Positions 36,279 to 47,853 of a stretch of 64,000 bases of DNA are shown in pieces; position 1 is the first letter of the stretch, and the number at the start of each line of letters is the position of its first letter. The DNA comes from Anaeromyces robustus. Lineage: Eukaryota; Neocallimastigomycota; Neocallimastigomycetes; Neocallimastigales; Neocallimastigaceae. The notes beneath the pieces were generated by a model. The model made no database searches and was not told the DNA's origin. It worked only from the letters and a program-made list of their open reading frames with translations. The DNA is taken from the NCBI GenBank assembly GCA_002104895.1, contig MCFG01000142.1, positions 62,001 through 126,000 on the forward strand, in the 5' to 3' direction. Both the position numbers and the translations under genes were made by a program.

Positions 36279-37296
36279 TTTTATTTATATTAATTGTTTT
36301 GTTATAATTTATTAATTTATTTTTTTGTTTGTTTGTTTTTGTTTGTTTGTTTTTTTATTGTTAAAGCTTTAAGCGTTTATTTACTAAATATTTATTATTT
36401 ATTATATAATAAAATTGATAATGAAGAAAATTATTTTTTAAGCGAAATCAGTCATATTTATATTTTTTTTTTGAATGAAACAAAAAGTATTATAAATAAA
36501 TTTTACAGATTATAATTATAAAAATTAAAAATGTATATGTGTAAAATAAGAAAAAATGAAGAAAAATTGGAAAAAAATAATAATAAAGGTAAATAATAAT
36601 ATTATTATTAATAAAATAAAAAGAAAAATAAGAAAATATTATGATAATAAATATAATGAAAAATTTATAATTATTATTATTTATTTTATTATTATTTATA
36701 ATTAATAATTTCTACAAATTTCTACATTTCTATATTAAATATGTATTAATGTATTGTAATTATAAATAGAAAAAATGGAACATTTAATTGGTTGATAAAA
36801 ACAAAAATTTAATATATATTAATATTTATGTTTAAAAAAGATTTTCCATAATTTCTATTAAAATTAATGTAAAAAGAAATTCTTTTTGGAAAAATGTTTA
36901 TTAAAGTCAATAAAATCAATATAACAAAATTTTACTAGAATTTTTTTTTTAATGCTATTTAGTTTAATAAATAAATTTATATTTTATTAGTAAATTTTAT
37001 ACTATTGATATATACTATGATATATATTTTACTATATAATATTTATATAATAGATATGTAGATATGTATCTTGATTAAATACATTCATTGAATTTTTTAA
37101 TTTGAAAAAGTATAAATAACAATTGATTTCGTTTGAAAAATAATTTTCTTCATTATCAATTTTATTATATAATAAATAATAAATATTTAATAAATAAACG
37201 CTTAAGACTTTAATAACAAAAAAATAAAAACAAACAAAGAAATAAAAAAAATAAATTAAAAAACAAAACAAACCAAACCAATAAATATAAATAAAA
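36279..37296. promoter_or_regulatory. Divergent palindromic promoter region of pair B
   Basis: This is organised like the spacer of pair A but in opposite orientation: sequence beside B-minus here resembles sequence beside A-plus there. The TTAAGCGTTTATT boxes lie at 36369-36382 and 37192-37204, about 90 nt from the start codons. Confidence 0.7.
36709..36730. promoter_or_regulatory. Candidate step-type heat-shock element, pair B
   Basis: TTC triplets are separated by 7 and 5 bases (TTCTACAAATTTCTACATTTC minus its ends), the reverse complement of the pair A block. This is a candidate HSF site by spacing only. Confidence 0.4.
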
Positions 37297-37905
37297 ATGT
37301 CTTTATTCATTCGCGAAAATCCATTAACTATTAGAAATAATCATTTAGTATCAAGGAATTCATTATTCGATGATTTAGAAAATGAATTCTTTAATTATCC
37401 TTTAATTTCTTTCCCATCGGTATATCCTTATTACTATAGCCATCCAATGGAATCTTTAGAAAAACAAATTTCTAAGGCTTTTAATAGTGATGTTTTCAAA
37501 TCTGTAGATTTCAGTCCAAAAATTAATTTAAGTGAAGATGAAAAGAATTATTATATTCATGCAGATTTACCAGGTATGAATAAGGATCAAGTTAAAATGG
37601 AACTTTCAGATGATGATCGTATTTTAACTATTTCAGGTGAAAGAGAAACTATTATTGATAATTCTAATAAAGATGCCAATGCTAATAAAGAAGCTTCAAA
37701 AGAAGAAAATAAAAAAGAAAATAGTAAAAAATATTCAAGAATAGAATGTAGTTATGGTAAATTTTCAAGATCATTTACACTTCCTGAAAATACTAATCTT
37801 GAAACTATTCAAGCTAAAATGGATAATGGTGTTTTAGAAGTAACCATTAATAAAAAAGAAGAAACTCCAAAACCAGAACCAAAACATTCTATTCAAATTC
37901 AATAA
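37297..37905 (+). CDS. Small heat-shock protein (alpha-crystallin/Hsp20), copy B-plus
   Basis: Single exon, 202 residues, the shortest copy. The N-terminal arm and first half of the alpha-crystallin domain match copies A-minus, A-plus and B-minus. The Glu/Lys linker has only one KKE-type unit (KEENKKENSKKYSR), so the length difference comes wholly from the linker. It differs slightly later (NTNLETIQ for NANLENIQ). The GVLEVTINK strand and SIQIQ tail are intact. Confidence 0.93.
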   Translation: MSLFIRENPLTIRNNHLVSRNSLFDDLENEFFNYPLISFPSVYPYYYSHPMESLEKQISKAFNSDVFKSVDFSPKINLSEDEKNYYIHADLPGMNKDQVKMELSDDDRILTISGERETIIDNSNKDANANKEASKEENKKENSKKYSRIECSYGKFSRSFTLPENTNLETIQAKMDNGVLEVTINKKEETPKPEPKHSIQIQ

Positions 37906-38739
37906 ATATATTTGAATTGAATTATTAAATTATTAAATAATATATCTATCACACAATAATAAGTAATATATTATTTAATCTTTTATTATTAAATTAAAAT
38001 TTTGAATTTGCTTTAATATTAAAAAAAATATATAAAATGTATAAATTGTAAATAAAAAAACTCAATTTTGTCTTTCTGTTATTGCTTTATCTATTAACTA
38101 TTAATTTAATTTTTAATTTAATTTAATATATAAAATTATAAATATTATATATCCTTATCAAAAATATTAATATTATATAAATATTATATTTATTTTATCA
38201 TAAATATTATATATCATAATTAAATATAAATATATCATAATTGTACTTTAATAATAAAAAACTAAAATAAATAAAAAAAAATATTAAAAAATAAAATTTT
38301 CAGTTTTGTTTATTAAAATATTTTATGTATTAAAATTGTCTATTATTATTAAATAATATATTCTTTATTTGGAATTTATTTGAAGTTACTAAATATTTCT
38401 TAACTTTTTTAAATATATCAAAACTCTTATCTTTATATAATAAAAAATTTTTAAAAAAACCTTATATGTTAAAATTTACAAAATAAATAACTTTTTTATT
38501 TTTTATCTTTTTAATATATTAAAAATACATATTATATAAAATGAAACAATTTTCAATATTAATATATATTCATTTTTACCAAAAAACATAAAAAGTTATA
38601 CTAAATAAATTCTTTTTCTTAATCGAAAGACATTTAATTAATAAACGCTTAATATAAAACAAATAAACAAAACGAAAAAGAAAATTAAAACAAAAACTAA
38701 TCAAATACAAACAAAACAAAACAATTAATATAAATAAAA
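37906..38739. other. Region between copy B-plus and the deleted copy
   Basis: A/T-rich flank. The last about 100 nt hold the conserved ATAAACGCTTAA box (38641-38652) and CA-rich leader of the next, broken gene copy. No other gene is seen. Confidence 0.6.
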
Positions 38740-38845
38740 ATATCTTTATTCATTCGCCAAAATTCATTAACTATTAGAAATAATCATTTAGTATCAAGAA
38801 ATTCATTATTTGATGATTTAGAAAATGAATTCTTTAATTATATTA
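38740..38845 (+). pseudogene. Internally deleted small heat-shock gene copy
   Basis: The leader, promoter box and about the first 34 codons of the family are recognisable, but the initiator ATG reads ATA and one CG within the 'ttcgcgaa' stretch is changed. Just after the 'gaattctttaattat' segment the similarity jumps to the family's 3' flank (about 38870-38950, matching 33450-33545), so the rest of the coding region is deleted. It lies in the plus orientation downstream of copy B-plus. Confidence 0.85.
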
Positions 38846-38849
38846 TTTA

Positions 38850-39357
38850 AATTATTTATAAAGGTATACTATAGTAGATTAAATGTAGTATCTATTAACT
38901 ATTAATTTAATTTAAATACAATTATGTAAATAAAATATATTGTAAAAATATTATAAAAAATAAAAATATAAATAAAATAAAAATAAAAAAATAAAAAGAA
39001 ATATATATATGTGTGTATATTAATTTGGTGTTAAATGTTTTAATTTTTTTATATATTATATATTGATTTTTTTATATATTATATATTGATTTATTATAAT
39101 AATAATATCATATTTATATATTATATTGTTTTTCAATAATTATTATTTTTTTTAAAAAAATTATTATTAATTTCTTATTTTTTTTTAATATATTAAATAT
39201 TATTCTTTTTTTTTTCAATTACTATTTTTCACTCTGTTAACTTATTATTATTTTGTTTGGTTTTTTTAAAAAAATATATTAATTGAGTGTAATAAAATTA
39301 ATATAAATTATTAAAGTCGTCATATATTTTTTATTATATATAGAAATAATAATTATA

Positions 39358-39388
<31 letters not shown>

Positions 39389-39466
39389 GTTGTTGTTGTT
39401 GTAGTGAAGAAAGAAAAAAATTTCAAAATATGAAAGATGATAAATATTTAAATAATTGTATTGTTT

Positions 39467-39503
<37 letters not shown>

Positions 39504-40295
39504 GATATTAAATAAATTTTAATATTTTTCTATAAATATATATTTAATAATTAAAAATTATTATAACAGAAATATAAAATATAATAATTATTATAATATT
39601 TTAATTAAAAACTTTCTTTTTTCATTTTCATGTAAATAATATTAAATAATAATTTTATCAATGTTATTTTTTATTATCGTAATAATAGAAATGTCATTAT
39701 TTCAGGTTAAGTAAAACTGAATATTTTTTTGGTAAATATTAAAACTACTATTTAATAAAAAAACTAACCTTTATCATTAAAGGGTTAGGTAATATTGAAT
39801 AATTAGGATATAACCAATTTCACCAACTTAACATACAAAAATTTACACTATTTTAAAAAAACGCCATATTAAAAATGTAATTATTTTATTTTAATAAATA
39901 ATAAATAATGAATAATGAATAATGAATAATGAATAATGAATAATGAATAATGAATAATAAATAATAAATAATAAATAATAAATAGTGAAATGGGAAACCC
40001 CCGAATAATTATTTTATTTTCTATAAATAAAAGTTAAAAATAAATATGTTTAAATGTCAAAAATATTAACAATTTTATTAGTTTCAAATATTAGAAAACG
40101 AGTAAATAGTAATTTTTAAATATTTATATTTTTTCTATTCTTTTCTTATATATAAACATGAAATTTATACATTAAAAAAAAGTTTTTTTTTAAAATACTT
40201 TATATGATATATTTACCTTTATAATATATATAAATATTTATAATATATACGACGACGACGACAACAACAACAACAACAACAATAACAACAACAAC

Positions 40296-40337
<42 letters not shown>

Positions 40338-40994
40338 TATAAATAGTTTTTCATTTTTTTTCTATTCATAATATTTTAATTTTTTATATAAGTTTAAATA
40401 AAAAAATAATATATATATAATTAATATATTATAATTATTATTAAAATTTTGAAATATTGTATAAAAAAAATACATTGTTATTATTATTCAATGTGTAATC
40501 ATGTTTAAATTTTTTTTTTACTAGTAATAATATAAATAAAAATAAGTAATTATTATATGTATTTTTAAATTACAATAATATATATTATTAATAATAAAAA
40601 TAAAGATTAAAAAAAAGAAATATATTTACTTTTATTTATAATTTAGAATCTGTTATTAGAATTAATATATAAAATTTATATAAGTTTATTAATTTTAAAC
40701 AAATATATAAAATAATATAAAAATCTTATGTAGTTTATATGATAAAGAACAATAAAATTTTTAACACTCAATAATTATTAAAAATATAACAAATAATTTT
40801 TTTAATTTTGTTTTATTTTTTTCTTGATTTAATTTAATAATATACACTATACCATATGAAGTAATTATAAATTATTACTATCTATTAAATAATAAATTAT
40901 TATTCTTTATTAGATTAAGTTTTAATATGTACAATTACTTTATAACATGTACTTTTTAAATTAAATTTAAATAAAGTTTTCATTATTTTATTGC

Positions 40995-41035
<41 letters not shown>

Positions 41036-41264
41036 TTTTTTTATTTTTTATTTGTTTATTATTTTTTTTTTATTTTTATTTTTTTTTTAATATTTACATT
41101 GTATTTTATTTACAAAAATTGTATTTAAATTAAATTAATAGTTAATTAATTAATAGATACTACATTTAATCTATTATGGTATATTTCGAAGAAAATATTA
41201 ATTTAAATAATATATTACTTATTAATATATGATAGATATATAATTTAATAATTCAATTTTATAT
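38850..41264. other. Intergenic region with short repeats
   Basis: No gene found. It contains TTA then TTG units (39358-39405), a run of AATG then AAT units (39903-39982) followed by a small G/C cluster 'gggaaacccccga' near 39992, and the graded GAC/CAA/AAT array at 40250-40336. Confidence 0.55.
40250..40336. repeat. Graded trinucleotide array, GAC to CAA to AAT
   Basis: Four CGA/GAC units pass into CAA units and then AAT units without a break, a single array with stepwise composition change. Confidence 0.9.
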
Positions 41265-41885
41265 TTATTGAATTTGAATAGAATGTTTTGGTTCTGGTTT
41301 TGGAGTTTCTTCCTTTTTATTAATAGTTACTTCTAAAACACCATTATCCATTTTAGCTTGAATATTTTCAAGATTAGCATTTTCAGGAAGTGTAAATGAT
41401 CTTGAAAATTTACCATAACTACATTCTATTCTTGAATATTTTTTATTATTTTCTTTTTTAGCTTCTTTTTTAGTTTCTTCTTTTAAAGCTTCTTTATTAG
41501 CATTGGCACCTTCATTAGAATTATCAATAATAGTTTCTCTTTCACCTGAAATTGTTAAAACACGATCATCATCTGAAAGTTCCATTTTAACTTGATCCTT
41601 ATTCATACCTGGTAAATCTGCATGAATATAATAATTCTTTTCATCCTCACTTAAATTAATCTTTGGATTAAAATCTACAGATTTAAAGATATCATTATTA
41701 AAAGCCTTAGAAATTTGTTTTTCTAAAGATTCTATTGGATGGCTATAGTAATAAGGATATACAGATGGGAAAGAAATCAAAGGATAATTAAAGAATTCAT
41801 TTTCTAAATCATCGAATAATGAATTCCTTGATACTAAATGATTATTTCTAATAGTTAATGGGTATTCGCGAATGAATAAAGACAT
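41265..41885 (-). CDS. Small heat-shock protein (alpha-crystallin/Hsp20), diverged copy C-minus
   Basis: Single exon, 206 residues. It is the most diverged copy: EYPL for ENPL, HPIESL for HPMESL, NNDIF for NSDVF, DFNP for DFSP and DDRVL for DDRIL, where the other four copies agree with each other. The linker is short (KEALKEETKKEAKKENNKK). The alpha-crystallin strands and SIQIQ tail are intact. It has no intact divergent partner. Its upstream region keeps the TTAAGCGTTTATT box (41970-41982), the triplet block at 42321-42342, and a perfect TTCTAGAA. Confidence 0.93.
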   Translation of the reverse strand: MSLFIREYPLTIRNNHLVSRNSLFDDLENEFFNYPLISFPSVYPYYYSHPIESLEKQISKAFNNDIFKSVDFNPKINLSEDEKNYYIHADLPGMNKDQVKMELSDDDRVLTISGERETIIDNSNEGANANKEALKEETKKEAKKENNKKYSRIECSYGKFSRSFTLPENANLENIQAKMDNGVLEVTINKKEETPKPEPKHSIQIQ

Positions 41886-42320
41886 TTTTATTTATATTTA
41901 TTTTTTTGTTATAGTTTTTTTTTAATTTATTTTTTTGTTTGTTTTTGTTTGTTTTTTGTTTTTTAGGTTTTAAGCGTTTATTAATTTAAAGTAATTATTA
42001 TTTATTATATATAATTAATAATGAAAAGAAAAAAAAAAAAAAAAATAAAGAAAAAAAAGCCAATATTTATACTTTTTTTTAAAAAAAAGAAAATTAATAT
42101 TTATTTGTTTTTGAATTTTATTAAAATTTAATTTCAAAAATAAAAGAATTATTCTATCAATATTATAAATTTTATAAATTAAATAATTATTAAAAATAAT
42201 AAAACAGAATAAAAAAAATAAATATAATATATAAAATATAGCAAAATATAAAAAAAAAGATAACTTTATAGAAAAAGAAAAATAATATGATGTATATTTT
42301 TTATATTATTAAATTAAAAT

Positions 42321-42342
42321 TTTCTACAAATTTCTACATTTC
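42321..42342. promoter_or_regulatory. Candidate step-type heat-shock element upstream of C-minus
   Basis: The same TTC-spaced block as at 36709-36730 lies about 440 nt upstream of the copy C start. Confidence 0.4.
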
Positions 42343-42426
42343 CAAAAAAAATTGAATGATCATTGGCTAGTTATATAAAACTTTAAAAAAAATTTTTTTT
42401 TAAAAAAATTTATTATAATTAAAGTT

Positions 42427-42434
42427 TTCTAGAA
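42427..42434. promoter_or_regulatory. Canonical TTCnnGAA heat-shock half-site pair
   Basis: TTCTAGAA matches the core nTTCnnGAAn heat-shock element, about 540 nt upstream of copy C-minus. A single 8-mer could arise by chance. Confidence 0.35.
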
Positions 42435-44176
42435 ATCCATATAAATCTTTACTATAGAAAAAATAATTAAACAAAATAAAAAATAAAAAGAAGCCTTTTT
42501 TATATATTTTGTATAATGATATATCAAAAATGATATATTAATATATATTAGTATTAGTGTTGTCTTTGATATTTTTCAAATTTATTTTACATTTACTATT
42601 ATATTTACAAGAAGAAAAAATTTATTAGTAAATAGATAAAAGATTATCTATTTAAAATCTTTTTTTTTTTTGTTATAAATCACTACTTTATTATTTATCA
42701 CTTATTACCCAATTTATATACATTAAAAAAAAAAAAGAATATTACGTAGGAAAGCTAAAATTAGTCATATTTAGTTTAAATAAGTCATGCCAAAAAAATT
42801 TTTTTTTATTATTATTATTAAATTATTACTTATTAATTGATAAAAATGATTAATTATTAAACTATTCATAAATATTTATAATACTCTTTATTATTTATAG
42901 ATATATGCTTTTTTTTTAATTATTTTTTTAATATGCTTACCCAAATATTTACAAGTTTTTTTTTATTTAATTATTTTTTAATATGCTTACCCAAGTTTTT
43001 TTTTTTTTATGACTTTATCATTAAAAAAAAATTGTTTATATTTTTTTATTATTTATTTTTATATTTACATTCATTTAAAACAAAAAAAGATTGCATTTAC
43101 ATAAAAAAAAAATTAAATATGTAATACAATGTATTTTATTTATAATTAAAATTGTAATACGTATTAATATTTTAAAAAAAATTTAAAAATATTAAAACAT
43201 ATTTATACACATATATTTATATTAAAAATAACCTAATTTAGATAAATAGATATAATAATGATTATTTTAATCAAAAGTTTTTTTTTTTTTGCTAAATTTG
43301 GTAATTATCATGCTCTTTTTTTTTTTTTTTTTTCCAAGGTGTGGAGAAGAATTAATTATAATCTTAACATATTTAATATTATAAAATATAAAATATAATT
43401 TTTTTTAAAAAAAAAATAAGGGAAAAAATAATAAAAAAAAAAAGGGTTTAAAAAAAAAAGATACCTTTATTTTTTTCAAACCTTTATTTTCTTATTTTTA
43501 AACTTTAATTTATAATTATTTATATATTATATATAAAACTCATTTATTATTCTATTTTTTATTAATTGTTTTACTATCTATTTATAAAGATATAATGTGA
43601 ATGTAATTATGTATTATTTTTTAGTCATTAAATATTAGTTTTAAATATATGTTAAAAAAAACTTTTCGTCTTTATTTTATTATTTTTAGTAGTGTTGTAA
43701 TCCCTATTATAAATAAAATTTATTATTTTAATATTCTAATGAATAAAATAAAAAAAAATACTAATTCTATTATGGTTAATAAAATATTTTTTTTTGGTTT
43801 ATTTTATATTCACCTTGCTTATATACAACATATAAAAATACATAACTTTTAATATATAATTATATAGTATATTGTATATTGTATATTGTATATAATATAT
43901 TAAATATTTTTTTTTTACATTTTGCATATTTTACAAAAAATTAAATGAAATATGTAAATTTACTAATTAAGTTAAAAAGAATAGCCGACATATTAATAAT
44001 CAGAAATTATTAAAATTATAATTTAATAATTAATATAAATAATAATATATTAATTTTAATAATTTTATTAATAAATATAATTATTATTAAAAATAATTAT
44101 AATTATAGTTTTAAATCATAAAAATAAAAATAAAAAGGAAAAAAAAAAAAAATGAATATTAAAAAAAAAAAAATTA

Positions 44177-44207
<31 letters not shown>

Positions 44208-44700
44208 ACATACTTTTTAATTATAATCTAGGCATTATTTCCTAAAAAAATATATTAAAATAAGTTAACGAAAATGATAATGATATTATCCATTATTATT
44301 ATTATTTTTTTTAAAAAAATAGTTCAATGTATAGATAAAAGTATATAAAAACAGAAATTTGCATATATATATAAATTACAAATTATGACATAGAGTAAAA
44401 ATAAACAATATTAAATCTCTATTATATTTATATTAAAAAAAAGTAGTAAAAAATATAGAAAGAATAATAAAAACCATTAGAAATAATAAAAATAATAATA
44501 AAAACTATTATAAATAATAAAAAATAATAATAATAATAAAAATAAATAATATTTAATAGATGAATTGATTATTATCTATCATAAATATAATTATTAATAA
44601 CAAATAAAATAGATAATCAATGAGTACTAATTGTATTATATATAAAAAAACATTTACACAAAATCATTTATAAAAAACAAACCAAACAAAAACATACATA
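42435..44700. other. Intergenic AT-rich DNA
   Basis: Short open frames here consist of Ile, Lys, Tyr, Phe and Asn codons only, with no domain or signal. A pair of direct repeats containing 'aatatgcttacccaa' lies near 42930-42990. No gene is called. Confidence 0.55.
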
Positions 44701-44850
44701 AAAAATACATACATACATACATACATACATACATACATACATACATAAAAAATTATATACATACATAACTATTTTATATAAATAAATTTATACATACATA
44801 CAAACCTACATACATACATACCTGCATACATACGTACATACATACATAAT
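44701..44850. repeat. ACAT tetranucleotide array
   Basis: CATA/ACAT units run in two blocks, interrupted by AT-rich sequence and by a few variant units (acct, acgt). It lies just upstream of the modular Cys-rich gene. Confidence 0.9.
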
Positions 44851-45123
44851 ATAAAAATAAAATAACATCACAATATAATTAATTTAAAAAGGAAAAAACT
44901 GTAAAATTAAATGGCTGATCATTAATAAAAAAAAAAAGAAAAAACTAATAATAAAATTTTACTGCCATTCTTATTTATTATCATTATTGCTATTAATTAA
45001 TAACAATAATATTGATAATAATAATAATAAATAATAATAATAATAATATAATAATAATAATAATAATAAATAATAATTAATTTAAATAATAATAATAATA
45101 ATAATTATATTTACAAAATAAAG
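44851..45123 (+). other. Possible remnant of the first (signal-peptide) exon
   Basis: In one plus frame, 44953-44997 reads KILLPFLFIIIIAIN, which looks like a secretion-signal core. The in-frame ATG at 44911 is followed by two stop codons before it, and a stop follows it. This may be the decayed or mis-assembled signal exon of the downstream gene, or chance hydrophobic coding by T-rich DNA. Confidence 0.3.
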
Positions 45124-45987
45124 AGGGTAATTTTTATGTTGAATTGTACAATAATAAAGAAAAGGAAATGCTTATGTGCTTATATGACGATGATATAATG
45201 ATACTAGATGTATCATATCACATTCCCAGGGTATTATTTAAATACAATGAGCGAAAAAACAAATGAATTATATTACTGTAATAAATTATATCCTGAATAT
45301 AACAATAATTATGAAGGATTTGAATGTACTATTTTAGAAAAAGAAAATGGTTATTTTATTAATTCACTAAACACTGATATAATTAAGTGTAGTAATTCAA
45401 AATGTGAAAAATTTACAAATGAAAGTTATTCATGCGATAATCATTATAATGAAGTCATTGTTAGATATGACAATTTATATTTTTGTAAAAAAGATAAATA
45501 TATAAGTTTTCCTAAAACTGAAATGTATATTGAATTAAAGAATATTAATACTAATGTAATTTTTCCTGTTCATAAAACTGGAAATGATATAATTTTATTA
45601 AAAATAGATAAATATTCTGTAACTCAACAAATTACAAATTCCGATGGTATAACAAATTATAATTATTATATTAAATATAAAAAATAAAATTCTGTATAAA
45701 AAATTTAATAAATATATATTTATTATATATTTATTAAAATTATTTTTATTCTTATTAATAATATTATTATAATTATTATTTAATTATTCTAAGGTATTTG
45801 TATATCAAAAGTTGATCGTAAAATGGATTTAGACTGTTCTTATAATTCAATTGTATATATATGTCAAGAATTGAGTGAATCATGTGATAATAGATGTAAT
45901 CTGGAGAATCCAACTAAAATTTGTAAATATTTCATTTAATATTAAAGAAAATATTACAAAAGAAAAAAAAATAAACTATAATGAAAA

Positions 45988-46026
<39 letters not shown>

Positions 46027-46940
46027 TAAATAAAAATTATATTAAATATAATGAAATATTTTTTTTATGGATTTATAAATATATTATATAATATATAACT
46101 ATATTTAATTAACGTAAAAAAAAATAATTCTTTTATTTTTCATTTTTTAAATAATTATTATTACTATATTTAATATTATATATAGGTAATGGTTATTACT
46201 ATGTAGAAGATAAAACAAATAGTTATTTCAGTTAACAATAATTTTATTATGGCAATAGATACTTCTGGAGGTATTTTTTTTATATTATAAATAAATATAT
46301 AAATTATATAAATGTTATAAATACTTAACATTTCATCCTATCATTTTTTAAATAAATAAATAAATATATATATATATATAATTATTTTTTATAGTTATTT
46401 CAGATTACTATTTAATTAATAATAAAATTTACTCTATTACTAATGATAATGGAAATATTAATTTTGAAAAATCCGATAATAAATATGGAGTATTTCCGTT
46501 TAAATATATTAATAATTATGAAAAATTAATTGAATACAATGAGTATTTGTCATCTTCTTGTACAGATTCTGATTTTTTAATTTATAATTGTGAAAAAGAA
46601 ATATGCTATCCTATTAATGCATATTTCAGGTGTGGTTCAAATCTTTTTTTATGTAATATAAATAATTGTAAAATTTTTGAAAATAATAATTCTATATGTG
46701 ATTATTCAATTAATAATAATATTGAAATTCCATATATTGATGATAATTCAAAACTAAAATTATGTATTGGAAATCGTAATTATGGAAAAATGAAAGAATG
46801 GAAAGAAATTGAAAAATCTGAATCATCAGTATATATTTTGTCGAGAATATATTATTCTGGTGATTCATTTTATAGTTTAGGAAATTTTCATTTATATATA
46901 ACTTATTTTTATGGAAATATAATTTCATGGTCAAATTTAA
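45124..46940 (+). other. Super-repeat 1 (A1, B1, damaged C1, D1)
   Basis: A1 (45124-45646) opens GNFYVELYNN and continues in another frame as FPGYYLNTMSE, ending DIILLKIDKYSVTQQ. B1 (45794-45922) is a 43-residue exon with CNLENPTKIC. C1 (46186-46270) keeps only its start (GNGYYYVEDK) and end (NNNFIMAID), with the middle deleted. D1 (46395-46940) is open throughout (VISDYYLINN to SNLS). Confidence 0.7.
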
Positions 46941-47028
46941 GTAATTATATCTATAAATGTTTTTTATATATTTGAATAGTTTTTAAATATGTTGTAAAAA
47001 TAAAAATTGACTATAAAAATAAAAGATT

Positions 47029-47072
<44 letters not shown>

Positions 47073-47773
47073 ATAGGTGGTAATTATTATATAAATTATG
47101 ATGATAAGAATTATTTAATGATATGTACCCCTGACAATTCATCAATGAATAATGCAATATCAATATGTAGTAATTATTCTTTTAGTAGAGGTTATATGGT
47201 TAATTCTTTAGCTAAAGAATCAAATAAATTATTATACTGTATTGGTAATAATGTTTGTGAAGATTTTGAAGCTAAATATGGTTATTTTTTTAATGATAAC
47301 AACTCTGATATTATTAAATGCATTGATTCACATTGCGAAGTAATTAAACAAACGTCATGCCAAAACCATAAATATGAAATAATAAAAGGAATCACTGGCA
47401 ATCTTTATTGTAATAAAAATGATGAAAAATATATAGGATCGATTAATATAGAGAATTCATTGTATTATGAAGTAGAAGATATCGATGCAAGTTCAATTTA
47501 TCCTAATATTAATAATGGATCTGATATAATATTATTAAAAATCAATAAATATTCTGCTATTCAATATATAAGTTATGACCGTAACTATATAATATATTTA
47601 TATATATTAATTTAATTAATAAATTATTTTCTTTTATATATAATATATTATGATTTAATGTTTAAATTAATATTTTATTTTTATTGTTTTATTAATATTT
47701 ATATAATAATATTATTTTATTAATATTTATATAATAATATTATTATTTTATTAATATTTATATAATAATATTA

Positions 47774-47853
<80 letters not shown>

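Noticed and set aside
36294-37310. Small frames in the pair B spacer
   Set aside because: They lie in palindromic promoter DNA and reverse-complement leaders, and have no conserved protein character.
42933-43852. Short plus-strand frames of 63-67 codons
   Set aside because: Composition is Phe/Ile/Lys/Asn from A/T-only DNA, with no splice continuity, motif or signal.
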